From contig JABACD010000001.1 in the NCBI GenBank assembly GCA_014237855.1, positions 124,001-188,000 on the forward strand: DNA of 64,000 bases, written 5' to 3'. Under the pieces are notes generated by a model. That model had not been told where the DNA came from. It did no database searches and saw only the letters and a program-made list of their open reading frames with translations. Position 1 is the stretch's first letter. Each line of letters starts with the position of its first letter. Of the stretch, positions 8,255-17,581 are shown one piece after another. Origin of the DNA: Planctomycetota bacterium. GTDB taxonomy: Bacteria > Planctomycetota > UBA1135 > GCA-002686595. The position numbers and the translations under genes were made by a program.

Positions 8255-9358
8255 TCAGCGCTTTCGGAAGGCGTTTGCCTCGTCTGCCCAGCTGGTGCCT
8301 CGGTACTCTCGCATCAGCCGTGTGTAGAGCTTCTGGGCCTTATCCTTGTCGTCCTCCCCGCTGGACTCGTCGAAGACTCGCCCCGCCCAGAACATGGCCT
8401 TGGGTGCATAGAGCGCCTGGTCCCTGTAGACGACCACCACCCGCATGTAGGCCGTTGCAGCTGACATGAGCAGCTCCTGCTTCTGGCCCCCATCACGCGA
8501 TTCCACGGCCTGCTTGAAGAGACAGTCACCGAGTCCAGTGTAGGCCGCAGCCAGGGTGCGTGGCTCCGCCTGCGAGCTCTCGATCACTCCTTCGAAGATC
8601 TCCTTGGCCTCCTTGAACTTCTTGCTCGAGACCAGGGATTCTCCGATCGCCACGTCGGCTCGATTCCCGACCAGAGGGAACTCGGAGCCTGCTTGATCGG
8701 AGATGGCATCCAGCTTGTCGCGCAGCGCCTTGCCCGTGAGAGAGGTATCAAAGAGCACACTCGCGAGCTTCTGTTCGATTTGCCAGCGACGGGAGAGAGT
8801 CTTGCCCTGGATCAGGTTCAGGAAGTCCTTGAGCGTCTTCTGCGCACCGGCAGAGTCCCCGCTGAGGAACTGGGCCTCGGCCTTGGCCAGAAAGGCCTTG
8901 GGGACAAAGCGGGACTCGGGGACCTTCTCGATGAGCAGGTCAGCAGACTTCAGCAGGTTCTCCAGATCCCCCACGATGGCGTTCAACTCCACCAGCCGGA
9001 ACATGGCGTACGCCGGCTCCCACTTGTAGCGAGGCTGACGACCGCTGGAGATGAACCCCTCGACATAGACCGTGAGGTCATCGATCGCCTCGAGGAGCTG
9101 CCCATCGGCCGCGGCGGTATCGGCTCGATCCACCAGGGGAGACTTGGCCGAGAATTCGATGCGCAGGACGCTGTCGGTCTTGATGGTCTTCTTCTTGGAG
9201 CCATCCTTGTAGGCGACATCCTTGAAGGTCTCCTCGGTGACCTTGACCTCGGTCAGGGACTTCCCGTCGAGAAGGTAGATCGTGTCCGCGATGGAGAGGC
9301 CGGAAAGCAGAGCCAGGGATGCGCTGGCCAGTCCGAGGCTGAAGGCTTGAGATCTCAT
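8255..9358 (-). CDS. Secreted tetratricopeptide-repeat protein
   Basis: 367 residues with a signal peptide (MRSQAFSLGLASASLALLSGLSIADT). A short beta segment follows (IYLLDGKSLTEVKVTEETFKDVAYKDG), typical of secreted planctomycete proteins that begin with a 'DGK' strand. The remainder is helical TPR-like repeats (for example KAFLAKAEAQFLSGDSAGAQKTL and AKEIFEGVIESSQAEPRTLAAAYTGLGDCLF), resembling the TPR half of YbgF/CpoB-type periplasmic proteins. Scaffold role inferred; no partner is known. Two hairpins follow its stop. Confidence 0.65.
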   Translation of the reverse strand: MRSQAFSLGLASASLALLSGLSIADTIYLLDGKSLTEVKVTEETFKDVAYKDGSKKKTIKTDSVLRIEFSAKSPLVDRADTAAADGQLLEAIDDLTVYVEGFISSGRQPRYKWEPAYAMFRLVELNAIVGDLENLLKSADLLIEKVPESRFVPKAFLAKAEAQFLSGDSAGAQKTLKDFLNLIQGKTLSRRWQIEQKLASVLFDTSLTGKALRDKLDAISDQAGSEFPLVGNRADVAIGESLVSSKKFKEAKEIFEGVIESSQAEPRTLAAAYTGLGDCLFKQAVESRDGGQKQELLMSAATAYMRVVVVYRDQALYAPKAMFWAGRVFDESSGEDDKDKAQKLYTRLMREYRGTSWADEANAFRKR

Positions 9359-9550
9359 GAAAAGGGAACTCTTGTCGTGGGAGTCGATGATGTTGGCCTA
9401 CCTACCGGAGTCCGTCCTGGGGGTAACGGAGATACGGCGTGCCGAATTCGGGGGCGAGGAGGATAGTTCTGAGGCAGGAGAGCTGTCAACGCACCAGCCC
9501 CGCGACCAGCGGTCCAATCGCCCTCCTGGAGCCGAAATCGAGGGGGATAC

Positions 9551-10117
9551 TCAACCACCCCTGGGGACCATCATGGCCTCCGCCAGCTCCCCAGCTCTCT
9601 CCCCGCCCACCAGGTGCTCCACGCAGGCCAAGGCGAACTCCAGGGCCGTTCCAGGGCCCTGACTGGTGATCACGGAACCCGAGAGGATCACCCGGGGCCC
9701 CTCGAGGGGTGAATGTGCCTCCAGGAGTGGCCGAGTGCTCGGGTGGCAGGTGAAGGGAACGCCCCCATCCAGCACCCCGGCCTCGGCCAGGACCAGGGGA
9801 GCAGCACACACCGCCGCCGTCAGGCGACCCTCGTCGGACAAGCGCCTCACCAGCTCCAAGACCCTGGGGTCGTCTCTCAGGTTCGTGGTCCCGGGCATTC
9901 CTCCGGGCAGGACAATCGCATGGACCTCGCTCTGATCGACCTCGTCCCACAGCAGGTCCGCCTCCACGGCAACCCCGTGGGCTCCCATGACCAACTTCTT
10001 GGCCAGAGAAGCGGTGACGACCTCCAGACTCGCCCGTCTGAGAACATCGACGATCGCGATGGCTTCGGTCTCCTCGAATCCCTCTGCCAGGGGGACCAAG
10101 ATCAGGTTATCGCTCAT
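9551..10117 (-). CDS. DJ-1/PfpI family protein
   Basis: 188 residues. The fold signature is complete: LVPLAEGFEETEAI at the N-terminus supplies the conserved Glu, HAIVLPGGMPGTTNLRDD is the strand before the elbow, and LTAAVCAAPLVLAEAG contains the reactive Cys in the nucleophile elbow. SVITSQGPGTALEFAL closes the domain. It is closest to the YajL/DJ-1 branch, whose members are reported as stress-protective deglycase or glyoxalase III enzymes or chaperones; the activity here is not decidable. I chose the ATG at 10117 because GGAGAGG sits six bases before it, whereas it abuts the alternative ATG at 10123. Divergent from the DUF523 gene. Confidence 0.9.
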   Translation of the reverse strand: MSDNLILVPLAEGFEETEAIAIVDVLRRASLEVVTASLAKKLVMGAHGVAVEADLLWDEVDQSEVHAIVLPGGMPGTTNLRDDPRVLELVRRLSDEGRLTAAVCAAPLVLAEAGVLDGGVPFTCHPSTRPLLEAHSPLEGPRVILSGSVITSQGPGTALEFALACVEHLVGGERAGELAEAMMVPRGG

Positions 10118-10188
10118 TTCCATCCTCTCCAGGGTGAACAGGGAACTCCCCGCTCAACAGGACGGGTCGCGGCTCCTATCCTATCGCG

Positions 10189-10662
10189 ATGACCTCCCAC
10201 CCCCGCCAGGTCCTGGTCAGCGCCTGCCTGCTTGGACGCGAGTGCCGCTACGACGGCCGGCACAACCATGACCGTGCCCTCGAGGACGAACTCCGGGCCC
10301 GGGGGGAGCAGGCCGTTCCCTTCTGCCCCGAGGAGGCCGGTGGGCTACCAACCCCACGACCGGCTGCCTGGATCGAGGCGGTGGGAGCCGAGGCCGTACT
10401 CGACGGGGCTGACCGGCTCATCACAGCCCAGGACGAAGATGTGACCGAGGCCTTTCTTCTCGGCGCCAGCCTGGCCGCCGAGGAGTGTCGCACCCACCAG
10501 ATCACTCGTGCCTACCTCAAGGAGCGCTCTCCCTCCTGCGGGGTCTGCTGCACCCACGTGGGTGGGCAGGCAGTCGAGGGTCCAGGGGTAACCGCAGCAA
10601 GACTTGCGCGGCAGGGCGTCGAGGTCATCGGCATCGAGGGCCGGCGCAGCTCAAAGACCTAG
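10189..10662 (+). CDS. DUF523 family protein
   Basis: 157 residues with the whole signature of the family: VSACLLGRECRYDGRHNHD at the N-terminus, VPFCPEEAGGLPTPR in the middle and YLKERSPSCGVCCTHVGG near the C-terminus. Conserved Cys residues in all three motifs suggest a metal or iron-sulfur site, but no biochemical role is established for the family. It converges with the methyltransferase at 10719. Confidence 0.9.
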   Translation: MTSHPRQVLVSACLLGRECRYDGRHNHDRALEDELRARGEQAVPFCPEEAGGLPTPRPAAWIEAVGAEAVLDGADRLITAQDEDVTEAFLLGASLAAEECRTHQITRAYLKERSPSCGVCCTHVGGQAVEGPGVTAARLARQGVEVIGIEGRRSSKT

Positions 10663-10718
10663 ATCAGACCGACCGATCGATCCTCGGGAGTGAGAGTGAT
10701 GAGCCCTCTACCCCACCA

Positions 10719-11483
10719 TCAAGCCTTAGGCTTGCCCACGATCACCACGTGGAAGCCCAGCATCGCGAGCCCCGGCACCTTGCAGATCAAGCGGTCGAGC
10801 CTGATGAAGAAACGTGTCAGGAGCGCATTGCCCGGGATAAAGCGCAGCACACCGAGGTGGTCAGGGAAACCTGCAAAGACGTAGGCGAAGACGCCGTAGC
10901 GCTTGACCAGCTGCACCTGGAAACCCGCTTGCTCGCAAAGGGAGATGATCCCCTTGCGGGTGAACCCCTGGTCGCCCACGTCGAAGTGCGGACTCTTGAT
11001 GTAGAGGAGCTTTCGTGCGAGCCGGATGAAGGGATTGTCGTTGCAGGGCTCGCTCATGATCAAGAGCCCCCTGTCGTGCAAGGCGTTCTTGCAGTGGGTC
11101 AGGAACGCGACGTGATCACGGGTGTGGTGGAGGCTGCCCTTGCAGAAGACGACATCGAAGACACCAGGCCGGAACGGCAGCTTCTCTGCGTCGCCAGTGA
11201 CCAGCTTCGCTCCGGGCACGTACTGATCGGAGACCTTGAGCATCTCGTGGCTGATATCCAGGCCGACTGAGCCCGGGTGCCCTTCTTCCAGCTCTGCCAG
11301 GAAAAAGCCTGTGCCACAGCCCAGATCAAGGATCCTGGTCGCATCCCCAGGGACGTGGGAGATCATCTCCGCATGCCAGTCCTGCTGGAAGAGCCTCGAG
11401 AACTCGAACGAGTATCGATAGGCGTAGCGGGGTGCGAGGGCCCTGTGCAGTTCAATCTGGGCCTGGGAATTCGTCGTGCTCAT
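10719..11483 (-). CDS. Class I SAM-dependent methyltransferase (UbiE/Methyltransf_11 type)
   Basis: 254 residues. The core reads ILDLGCGTGFFLAELEE (SAM motif I), SVGLDISHEMLKVSD (motif II), VTGDAEKLPFRPGVFDVVFCKGSLHHTRD (post-II to motif IV), the classic small-molecule methyltransferase pattern. The C-terminal 90 residues are amphipathic helices and a hydrophobic tail that may touch the membrane. I placed the start at ATG 11483 (MSTTNSQAQIELH); an upstream frame to 11600 lacks conservation features. It is divergent from the Wzx-like flippase by a few bases, so a lipid or polysaccharide substrate is possible but unproven. Confidence 0.8.
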   Translation of the reverse strand: MSTTNSQAQIELHRALAPRYAYRYSFEFSRLFQQDWHAEMISHVPGDATRILDLGCGTGFFLAELEEGHPGSVGLDISHEMLKVSDQYVPGAKLVTGDAEKLPFRPGVFDVVFCKGSLHHTRDHVAFLTHCKNALHDRGLLIMSEPCNDNPFIRLARKLLYIKSPHFDVGDQGFTRKGIISLCEQAGFQVQLVKRYGVFAYVFAGFPDHLGVLRFIPGNALLTRFFIRLDRLICKVPGLAMLGFHVVIVGKPKA

Positions 11484-11488
11484 GAGGG

Positions 11489-13150
11489 ATGGCTCGTATG
11501 GCCGAGAAGTGTATCCCGCACCACCCGGGTCCGTTGGCCCGAATTTCATCGGACCTTTCGCTTTCGGCTCTCCGGCCCGTACCCTCGTCGCCGCGCGCAC
11601 CGCCCTTCCCCAACCCTCGGATCGTGTTCAAGCACATCGCCTCCAACTGGTCTCGGATCCTGCTCCAGATCCTGGTGATGCTGGTGCTGTCACCGCTGAT
11701 GGAGGAGAAGCTGGGGCGTGATGGCTACGGAATCTGGATCGCCATCATCGCCGCGACCGGATTCCTCGAACTGCTGGCCCTTGGCGTACCGATGGCCTCT
11801 GTACGCCACATCTCAGAGGCAGTTGCGGCAGGTGACTCCGAGCGCACCAATCAGATGATCGCAACGGGATATGCGATCACCATCGGACTCGGGATCCTCG
11901 GCGCCGTGATTGGGGGCCTGCTCTTCTTCCCCTTCGACAGTGGGCTGGTCGAGAATGAACTGTGGCAGAACACCCCCGACCAGGTCCTGAACTCGGCGCG
12001 TGTTGCCTATCTCATCACGGCCTTTCGCTGCGCCGCTGCCCTGGCCTTGCGCTTCCCGACGGCGGTCTTCGATGCCAAGCAGGACTTCGTCGTCAAGAAC
12101 CTGATCCAGAATGCTGGAATCCTATTTCGGGCAATCGCCGTTGCCATATTGCTGTGCACGGCTCCAACCCTGGTTGGCATCGCCTGGATCTTCGTCATCG
12201 AGTTCGTACTCGTCCATGTCGCATTTCGCCTGACAATCCGAAATCGCTACGAGGGAATCGACTTCAGTCTGAAGTACTTCGACGGATCACTTGTCCGCGA
12301 ACTCATGAGCTTTGGAGTGTTCGCAGCAGTGCTGAACGTGGGCACGATGATTGCCTACAACATCGACGCCCTGGTCATCGGGCGAATGATCGGTAACGAG
12401 GCCATCACCGACTTTGACTTCGGTAACAAGTTCTTCGCGCCGCTGACCGCCGTCATGTACGGCATCGGAGCGGTGGTCATGCCGGTGGCGACAAGGATGA
12501 AGGTCGAAGAAGACCAGGGCTTGCTGCCGGCAGTCTTTCTCAAGTGGTCCAAGGTGGCCCTGTCTGTGGTTCTACCCGTGGGGCTCTACCTGATGGTCCT
12601 GGGGCCCCGCTTCCTGGCCGCCTGGGTTGGACCGGAGTACGAGGGCAAGGCAGGTCTGGTCACACGGATCCTTGCCCCCTCCTTCATCCTGTATTTACCG
12701 CTCCGTGCGGTGGCCCTCCCGATCCTGATGGGCATCAGTCGACCGGCACGCCCCGCAGCTGTCTACCTGTTGCTGGCGCTGGCCAATCTCGGACTCTCGA
12801 TCACCCTGGTCAACCTGGGCTATGGAATTGCCGGGGTGGCCCTGGGCACGGCGATTCCCCAGCTCATCTTTGGGGCCTATCTCTTGATCGTGACCGCCGC
12901 AGAACTGCGTATGAGGGTCGGTGATTGGATCGTCCACGTCAGTGGCAAGGCGCTCATGGGGGCGATTCCCTGTACTGCTTTCTTGTTATGGATGGAGCAT
13001 GGACTCGACGTCCGAGGCTTTCCGGCGTTGATCGCCTCGGGGATAGGCATGTTGATCGTCTTCTCCATCACATGGATCTTCTTCGTCTACCGAGGAGACC
13101 CACACCTCGACCTGCGTGAAGAGATTCGACTGCGACTGCGCAATCGCTGA
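11489..13150 (+). CDS. Polysaccharide flippase-like membrane protein (Wzx/MATE-related, MurJ superfamily)
   Basis: Up to 553 residues with about 12-14 membrane segments. The pattern of a polysaccharide biosynthesis/export flippase is clear: SNWSRILLQILVMLVLSPLMEEKLGRDGYGIWIAI at the start, FGVFAAVLNVGTMIAYNIDALVIGRMIG in the middle (the typical 'D' in the seventh helix) and paired helices to the end. Such proteins flip undecaprenyl-linked oligosaccharides across the inner membrane. The start is uncertain: the first 45 residues after ATG 11489 are Pro/Arg/Ser-rich and non-conserved-looking; GTG 11624 (FKHIASNWSR...) is a good alternative. The C-terminal tail is basic and cytoplasmic. It lies between a methyltransferase and a kinase, not in a classical wz cluster. 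Confidence 0.8.
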   Translation: MARMAEKCIPHHPGPLARISSDLSLSALRPVPSSPRAPPFPNPRIVFKHIASNWSRILLQILVMLVLSPLMEEKLGRDGYGIWIAIIAATGFLELLALGVPMASVRHISEAVAAGDSERTNQMIATGYAITIGLGILGAVIGGLLFFPFDSGLVENELWQNTPDQVLNSARVAYLITAFRCAAALALRFPTAVFDAKQDFVVKNLIQNAGILFRAIAVAILLCTAPTLVGIAWIFVIEFVLVHVAFRLTIRNRYEGIDFSLKYFDGSLVRELMSFGVFAAVLNVGTMIAYNIDALVIGRMIGNEAITDFDFGNKFFAPLTAVMYGIGAVVMPVATRMKVEEDQGLLPAVFLKWSKVALSVVLPVGLYLMVLGPRFLAAWVGPEYEGKAGLVTRILAPSFILYLPLRAVALPILMGISRPARPAAVYLLLALANLGLSITLVNLGYGIAGVALGTAIPQLIFGAYLLIVTAAELRMRVGDWIVHVSGKALMGAIPCTAFLLWMEHGLDVRGFPALIASGIGMLIVFSITWIFFVYRGDPHLDLREEIRLRLRNR

Positions 13151-13238
13151 TTCCGTCGAGCAGAACGATCGTGGAGTGTCAGGGCCTGGTCCCTGCAGGC
13201 CAACCACCGAACCCTGGCGGCCGAAGGCCTGCCTCGCC

Positions 13239-15491
13239 TCAGTCGCCCTGCATGAGGTCTCTCAATCCCTCCGCCTCGTCGCCACGACCACCAGCGATGA
13301 GCATCCTGGTGAGCGCTTCCTGGGATCTTCTGGTGAGCAAGCGATTGAGACCCAGACCATCCCGGTAGCCTTCGAATGCACTGGTCTGATAGCTGATCGC
13401 CTCCTCGAGCATGCCCTTCCTCTCCAGCAAGGCTGCAAGCTCCTCGATAGCCGACAGGGTTCCGGGGTGGTTGGCGCCCAAGAGCCTGCTTCTGCCCTCG
13501 ATAGCCTGTCGAATCAAGAGCTCGGCTTCTGCCTCTCTGATGGGGTCTGAATCAAGCTCGAACGAATTGATCAGGACAGTGGCCAGGGTGAACATGGAGA
13601 TCAGCGTCAGGCGGTGCTCCTCTCCGAGAAGTTGCCGCTCAAGCGCGAGGGTCGAACGCGCAAGCGCTTCTGCCTCTGCGTGCTCACCGGACTCGGAGAG
13701 CGCCCGGGCTCGAAAGCTCCGCGTGGAGAGGACTGAGGCAGTGGGCTCTACAGCCCCCTCACCAGCAAGGGTTTCGGCGGCCAGGTAACGCTCTATGGCC
13801 AGGTCATACTGCCCCATCGATCGAAGTACCCGGGCTTCCAGCCCAAGCGCCCGAACTCGCTGAGAGGTACTGAGGCGCTGGTCGTGATCTGCGTCGGCAA
13901 GTAGGCCCTCGAGGAGGATCAGGGCCTCGCTGTACTCCTCCATGTGGTTCACCAGAAGGGCCGCCAGCTCCAGCCTCGCAAGCTTGGTCTCCAGCGCATC
14001 CTCTCCAAGGGCCAGACGAAACAACTCGACGGCATTGCGTAGATGCGGCTCCGCACTCTCGACATTCCCGAGCTGCTGGTACACGGCCCCCAGGGTCACC
14101 CTGACCCTGGCTTCGACCTCAGGCTCTTCGCTTAGTCTTCGTTGGATCATGCCCTCCGCGCCATCTAGCACTTCCAGGACGGTGACTTCGGAGCCCCTGA
14201 ACTTCGGCCTGGGCGAGATCAAGATCTCGCGCAGGAACTCCACCAAGGTCTCATTTTGGGCCGCCTCTCGACGCACCTGGAAGGTCAGCACCATTGAGAC
14301 CACTGCCGCTGTGATCAGCAGGAGAATCAGGCCGGCCAGAGCAATCGCAAGGGATCTGCGGCGCCTGGCGAACTTGCGCAGGAGGTATCCCGCTGTTGCT
14401 TCCCGAACCCGCACAGGCTCATTCAGGCGGAACCGGCGAAGGTCGGCCGCAAGGTCTGCTGCGCTGGAGTAGCGTGCCTCAGGGGCAGGGGACAGCGCGG
14501 CCCTCAGAATTGCGGCCAGGTCAGGCCCAAGGCGTGCCTCATCCAATTCAGCGAGATTGTCACTTGGAAGCTCACCGGTGAAGATCTCGTGAGCGATCAC
14601 CCCCAGGGCATAGACATCCGACCTCTCGTCGACGCTGGCACTCGCCCCCTTGAGCTGCTCAGGGCTCATGTAGGCAGGGGTCCCGACCAGCCGCCCCTCT
14701 TCCAAGCTCCGCAGCTCATCGCGCTCCTCGTCCACCTTGCAGAGAGCAACTCCGAAGTCGAGAACCTTCGCCGCGCCAGCTGGATCGACCAGGATGTTCT
14801 CTGGCTTCAGGTCGCGGTGCAGGACTGACCTGCAGTGTGCGTGATCGACGGCATGGCAGACCTGTTCAAGTAAGGCTGCGCGTCGAAGGTCATCAAGCTC
14901 GTTGTTCCGGGCATACGAGGTAATCGAGGGGCCATCGACGTACTCCATCGCGAAGTACATCTGGGGCCCTGTGCCGAGATCAGCGGTCGAAGCCTCATAG
15001 ATCTGTGCGATGCCGGAGTGCTTGAGCTGTCCCAAGACCCTGGCCTCGTGCTCGAAACGCTTCAAGCGATCCTGGGAATGAGCACGCTTGCGCAGGATCT
15101 TTATGGCGACATGGCGGTTTGTGAGCTCTTGCTCTGCGAGGTAGACAACGCCCATCGAGCCCTGCCCGAGCTGGCTAACGATCCGATAGGACCCGATTCG
15201 AGAAGGTCGGGGGACGCTCTCCGCCTCATCTGAACCCTGCTGCCCCTCATTCCACACCTCCCCGATAGTGGGAACCGAGAAGCCCAGGCCAACAGGGGAG
15301 GAGTCTATTGGTGACACCTCTCCGTCATCGAACTCCAGGAGAGACTCCACCTCAGAGCGCACCGTTGGAGCCCCCCGACAGACCCTGTCCAGGAATGACC
15401 TCCGCGCACCTGGCTTCAGGCTTCTGACCTCCAGGAATATCTCGCGAATCCTGCGGTGTAGCTCGGCTGAAGTGTTCGGATCCTCACCCAT
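13239..15491 (-). CDS. Transmembrane Ser/Thr protein kinase with extracytoplasmic TPR region
   Basis: 750 residues. An N-terminal segment of about 95 residues (LHRRIREIFLEVRSL...VRSEVESLLEFDD) is the leader commonly seen in planctomycete and acidobacterial kinases. The Hanks-type kinase follows: glycine loop LGQGSMGVVYLAEQ, catalytic Lys in VAIKIL, HRDLKPENILVD catalytic loop, DFGVAL and the APE-region GTPAYMSPEQLKG. One membrane helix (IALAGLILLLITAAVVSMVLTF) leads to about 350 residues of TPR repeats outside the cytoplasm. All catalytic residues are present. Its ATG overlaps the stop of the upstream ECF sigma gene (TGATG), so the two are translationally coupled; the kinase may control the sigma factor, as known for some ECF-kinase pairs. 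Confidence 0.93.
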   Translation of the reverse strand: MGEDPNTSAELHRRIREIFLEVRSLKPGARRSFLDRVCRGAPTVRSEVESLLEFDDGEVSPIDSSPVGLGFSVPTIGEVWNEGQQGSDEAESVPRPSRIGSYRIVSQLGQGSMGVVYLAEQELTNRHVAIKILRKRAHSQDRLKRFEHEARVLGQLKHSGIAQIYEASTADLGTGPQMYFAMEYVDGPSITSYARNNELDDLRRAALLEQVCHAVDHAHCRSVLHRDLKPENILVDPAGAAKVLDFGVALCKVDEERDELRSLEEGRLVGTPAYMSPEQLKGASASVDERSDVYALGVIAHEIFTGELPSDNLAELDEARLGPDLAAILRAALSPAPEARYSSAADLAADLRRFRLNEPVRVREATAGYLLRKFARRRRSLAIALAGLILLLITAAVVSMVLTFQVRREAAQNETLVEFLREILISPRPKFRGSEVTVLEVLDGAEGMIQRRLSEEPEVEARVRVTLGAVYQQLGNVESAEPHLRNAVELFRLALGEDALETKLARLELAALLVNHMEEYSEALILLEGLLADADHDQRLSTSQRVRALGLEARVLRSMGQYDLAIERYLAAETLAGEGAVEPTASVLSTRSFRARALSESGEHAEAEALARSTLALERQLLGEEHRLTLISMFTLATVLINSFELDSDPIREAEAELLIRQAIEGRSRLLGANHPGTLSAIEELAALLERKGMLEEAISYQTSAFEGYRDGLGLNRLLTRRSQEALTRMLIAGGRGDEAEGLRDLMQGD

Positions 15492-16075
15492 CAGGACCCT
15501 GCCTCCCGCGCCAGCTCACGCCGCAGCCAGGAGCGAGCCATGCTCCAGTCTCCATCGATCGTCCGACTGGAGACTCCGAGCGCTTCAGCTGTCTCATCGA
15601 TTGACAATCCTCCGAAGTATCGTAGTTCGACCACTCTAGCCTGACGCGGATCCAGATCGCGGAGCCTCTCGAGGGCCTGGTCCAAGATGAGGAGGTATTC
15701 CGGAGTGACCGCCAGCTCCATCATCTCGGGACAAAGTGTCACGCGAGACCATGCGCCGCCACGCTTGGCCGCCATGGACCGGCGTGCATGATCGACGAGA
15801 TAGTGCCTGATCGCCACGGCTGCAATGGCACGAAAGTGATCCACACCGGTCCATTCAACCTGGCGATCCTCTGCGAGGCGCATGTAGATCTCATGGACGA
15901 CCGCGGTTGGCTGCAAGGTATGGTTGGACCGTTCGCGGCGCATGAAGCTGGCGGCGAGCACCCTGAGTTCATCATAGATTGACGCCACGAGCTCCGAAGT
16001 GTCAGGTCGCGGCCCTCGATCATCAGAGCAGCCCGACAGCTCCTCCATCTCGTCATCTCGTCCGCCTTCGCCCAT
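15491..16075 (-). CDS. ECF-like sigma-70 factor (TIGR02999 type) coupled to a Ser/Thr kinase
   Basis: 194 residues from ATG 16075, chosen because GGGAGAGGGGGAT precedes it closely; a longer frame from 16144 has no ribosome binding site. The motifs LVASIYDELRVLAASFMRRE, TLQPTAVVHEIYMRLAE and FRAIAAVAIRHYLVDHARRSMAAKRGG match the sigma2 region of the subfamily that accompanies kinases in Planctomycetes and Acidobacteria. LDPRQARVVELRYFGGLSIDETAEALGVSSRTIDGDW is the sigma4 helix-turn-helix. It shares one base with the kinase gene (TGATG). Confidence 0.9.
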   Translation of the reverse strand: MGEGGRDDEMEELSGCSDDRGPRPDTSELVASIYDELRVLAASFMRRERSNHTLQPTAVVHEIYMRLAEDRQVEWTGVDHFRAIAAVAIRHYLVDHARRSMAAKRGGAWSRVTLCPEMMELAVTPEYLLILDQALERLRDLDPRQARVVELRYFGGLSIDETAEALGVSSRTIDGDWSMARSWLRRELAREAGS

Positions 16076-16177
16076 ATCCCCCTCTCCCACGTGGTGTTCA
16101 CCTGGCGCCGGCGACCCGAGGTAGTCTGCGGATTGATCTCGCATGGGAGAGTTCGAGGACGAGGGCTGGCTGGCCAG

Positions 16178-17581
16178 CTAGAGCCCGAAGTGAATTCTGA
16201 TCGCCGGGGTCAGCTCCTGTGTCACCGTGTTATCAACCGCGACCTGGACGAAGAGCTCAAGACCCGGAGAGGGAGGCACTGGGAGTGGCCAGGTGAAGTC
16301 GAGGTTCCCCTTGGCGTCGGTGGTTCCGGCGGCAACCAGTAGATCAGCAGAGGCCAGGAGACTACAGCCACCGGCGATCGGGACCTCGTCGCTCATCAGC
16401 CCGACTATCAGTGTGGCTGTGGAGCGTGGTGAGGCATTTCTAAGCTCGAAGGGCAGCTCGGTGGCGGTGAAGATCGGAACACTGCTGGAGCTGAGCGTGA
16501 GGGAATTGACTGTACCGCTCGTGCAGCCCTGCCCATATGGAGAGTTGAAGGCGAAGTCCGCCAGGGGCATGGTCAGGTCTCCTTCAGTTCCTGTGATTCC
16601 AGACCCGCCCGCGAAGGTGTAGAGCTTGGGAATGATATTCGGTGCAGCTTGGGCGACCGGAAAGATCACGATGTGGTTCGGGCCGCTCGCAACCATGACG
16701 GATGTACACCATGGACGTTCGGGGTTGATTCCGAGTTCGGAGAAGACGTAAGCCCGCTTGCGGTTTGTGTTCCATTCGATATCGGTTGGCCTGAGCGCGA
16801 GGGGCGCACAGAGCCCAAGAAAGTTCATGCCCACCAGAAGGCCTGGATCGCCGACGGCCTTTGCAACCTGGTTCGAATTGCTTGACACCATGAGCGCACC
16901 ACCACCCGCACTGTCACCCGCGACCTGTGGATCCTGCGCAAGTCCCCGAGACCCCGAGAAGAGGCTCAACAGCTCCGTAGTTCCATCGAGGTAGACCCGG
17001 GTCGCTTGCGAGGTCTCGCCGACGATCACTGCCGGTGGATAGATCGCGCTGTCCAGCGCCATGCAGCGAGAGGTTCCAGGAACTGGCAGCACAAGGTCAG
17101 GAAGCATCCCGGCGCTGAAGGGCCGGGCGAAACGAAGCACCTCGTCGTTGGTCTGATCGAGCAGGTAGAGCTCGCCGCTACCAGGATGAATGTCGATGTC
17201 CCAGAAGCTGAAGGTCGTGGCTGGGTCCGGGGTGATGTCCTTGACCACCCATCGAGCGGAAGAGAGGTCGATGATACGGAACTGGAAGAGCTGAGGTCCC
17301 GAGCTGATCAGGTAGGTGTCGCTGTCTCCATCCCACTCAATTGCAGGGCGCGTCAAGCTACCGCGTTCTGCCGCTTCACCAGGGAACTGCGCTGCGGGCA
17401 CGTGCAGTAAGGGTGTGGAGCTGAAGCGGCTTGGCACCCAGAGGCCATCTGTTGTCACGGCAACTACCGTGTTCGCAGGCAAGCTGCCGCGAATGGTCGG
17501 CTGCAGGTCACCCGGGGTCTGGGCCGATACGCAGAGCGGAGCGACAATCAGGAGGAGGTTTCCTGTGAGTATTGAATTCAT
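16178..17581 (-). CDS. Secreted beta-propeller-like protein with lineage-type C-terminal domain
   Basis: 467 residues with a signal peptide (MNSILTGNLLLIVAPLCVSAQ). Residues 30-340 show repeating short strand patterns (YLISSGPQLFQFRIIDL, GELYLLDQTNDEVLRFARP, ATRVYLDGTTELLSLFSG) that suggest a beta-propeller without catalytic motifs. The last 110 residues begin with YGQGCTSGTVNSLTL and continue with ELPFELRNASPRSTATLIVG and GNLDFTWPLPVPPSPGLELFVQV. I recognise this as the beta-rich C-terminal domain repeated in many secreted planctomycete proteins; its role (sorting or surface attachment) is inferred. Located upstream of the kinase-sigma pair on the same strand. Confidence 0.65.
   Translation of the reverse strand: MNSILTGNLLLIVAPLCVSAQTPGDLQPTIRGSLPANTVVAVTTDGLWVPSRFSSTPLLHVPAAQFPGEAAERGSLTRPAIEWDGDSDTYLISSGPQLFQFRIIDLSSARWVVKDITPDPATTFSFWDIDIHPGSGELYLLDQTNDEVLRFARPFSAGMLPDLVLPVPGTSRCMALDSAIYPPAVIVGETSQATRVYLDGTTELLSLFSGSRGLAQDPQVAGDSAGGGALMVSSNSNQVAKAVGDPGLLVGMNFLGLCAPLALRPTDIEWNTNRKRAYVFSELGINPERPWCTSVMVASGPNHIVIFPVAQAAPNIIPKLYTFAGGSGITGTEGDLTMPLADFAFNSPYGQGCTSGTVNSLTLSSSSVPIFTATELPFELRNASPRSTATLIVGLMSDEVPIAGGCSLLASADLLVAAGTTDAKGNLDFTWPLPVPPSPGLELFVQVAVDNTVTQELTPAIRIHFGL

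Noticed and set aside
10485..11270. 261-codon plus-strand frame over the methyltransferase
   Set aside because: Antisense to a gene with SAM motifs; composition (His/Glu/Asp-rich) is typical of an antisense shadow.
13183..13201. GGCCTG / CAGGCC hairpin after the flippase gene
   Set aside because: Only 6 bp with a competing CAGGG/CCCTG fold and no T-run; too weak to call.
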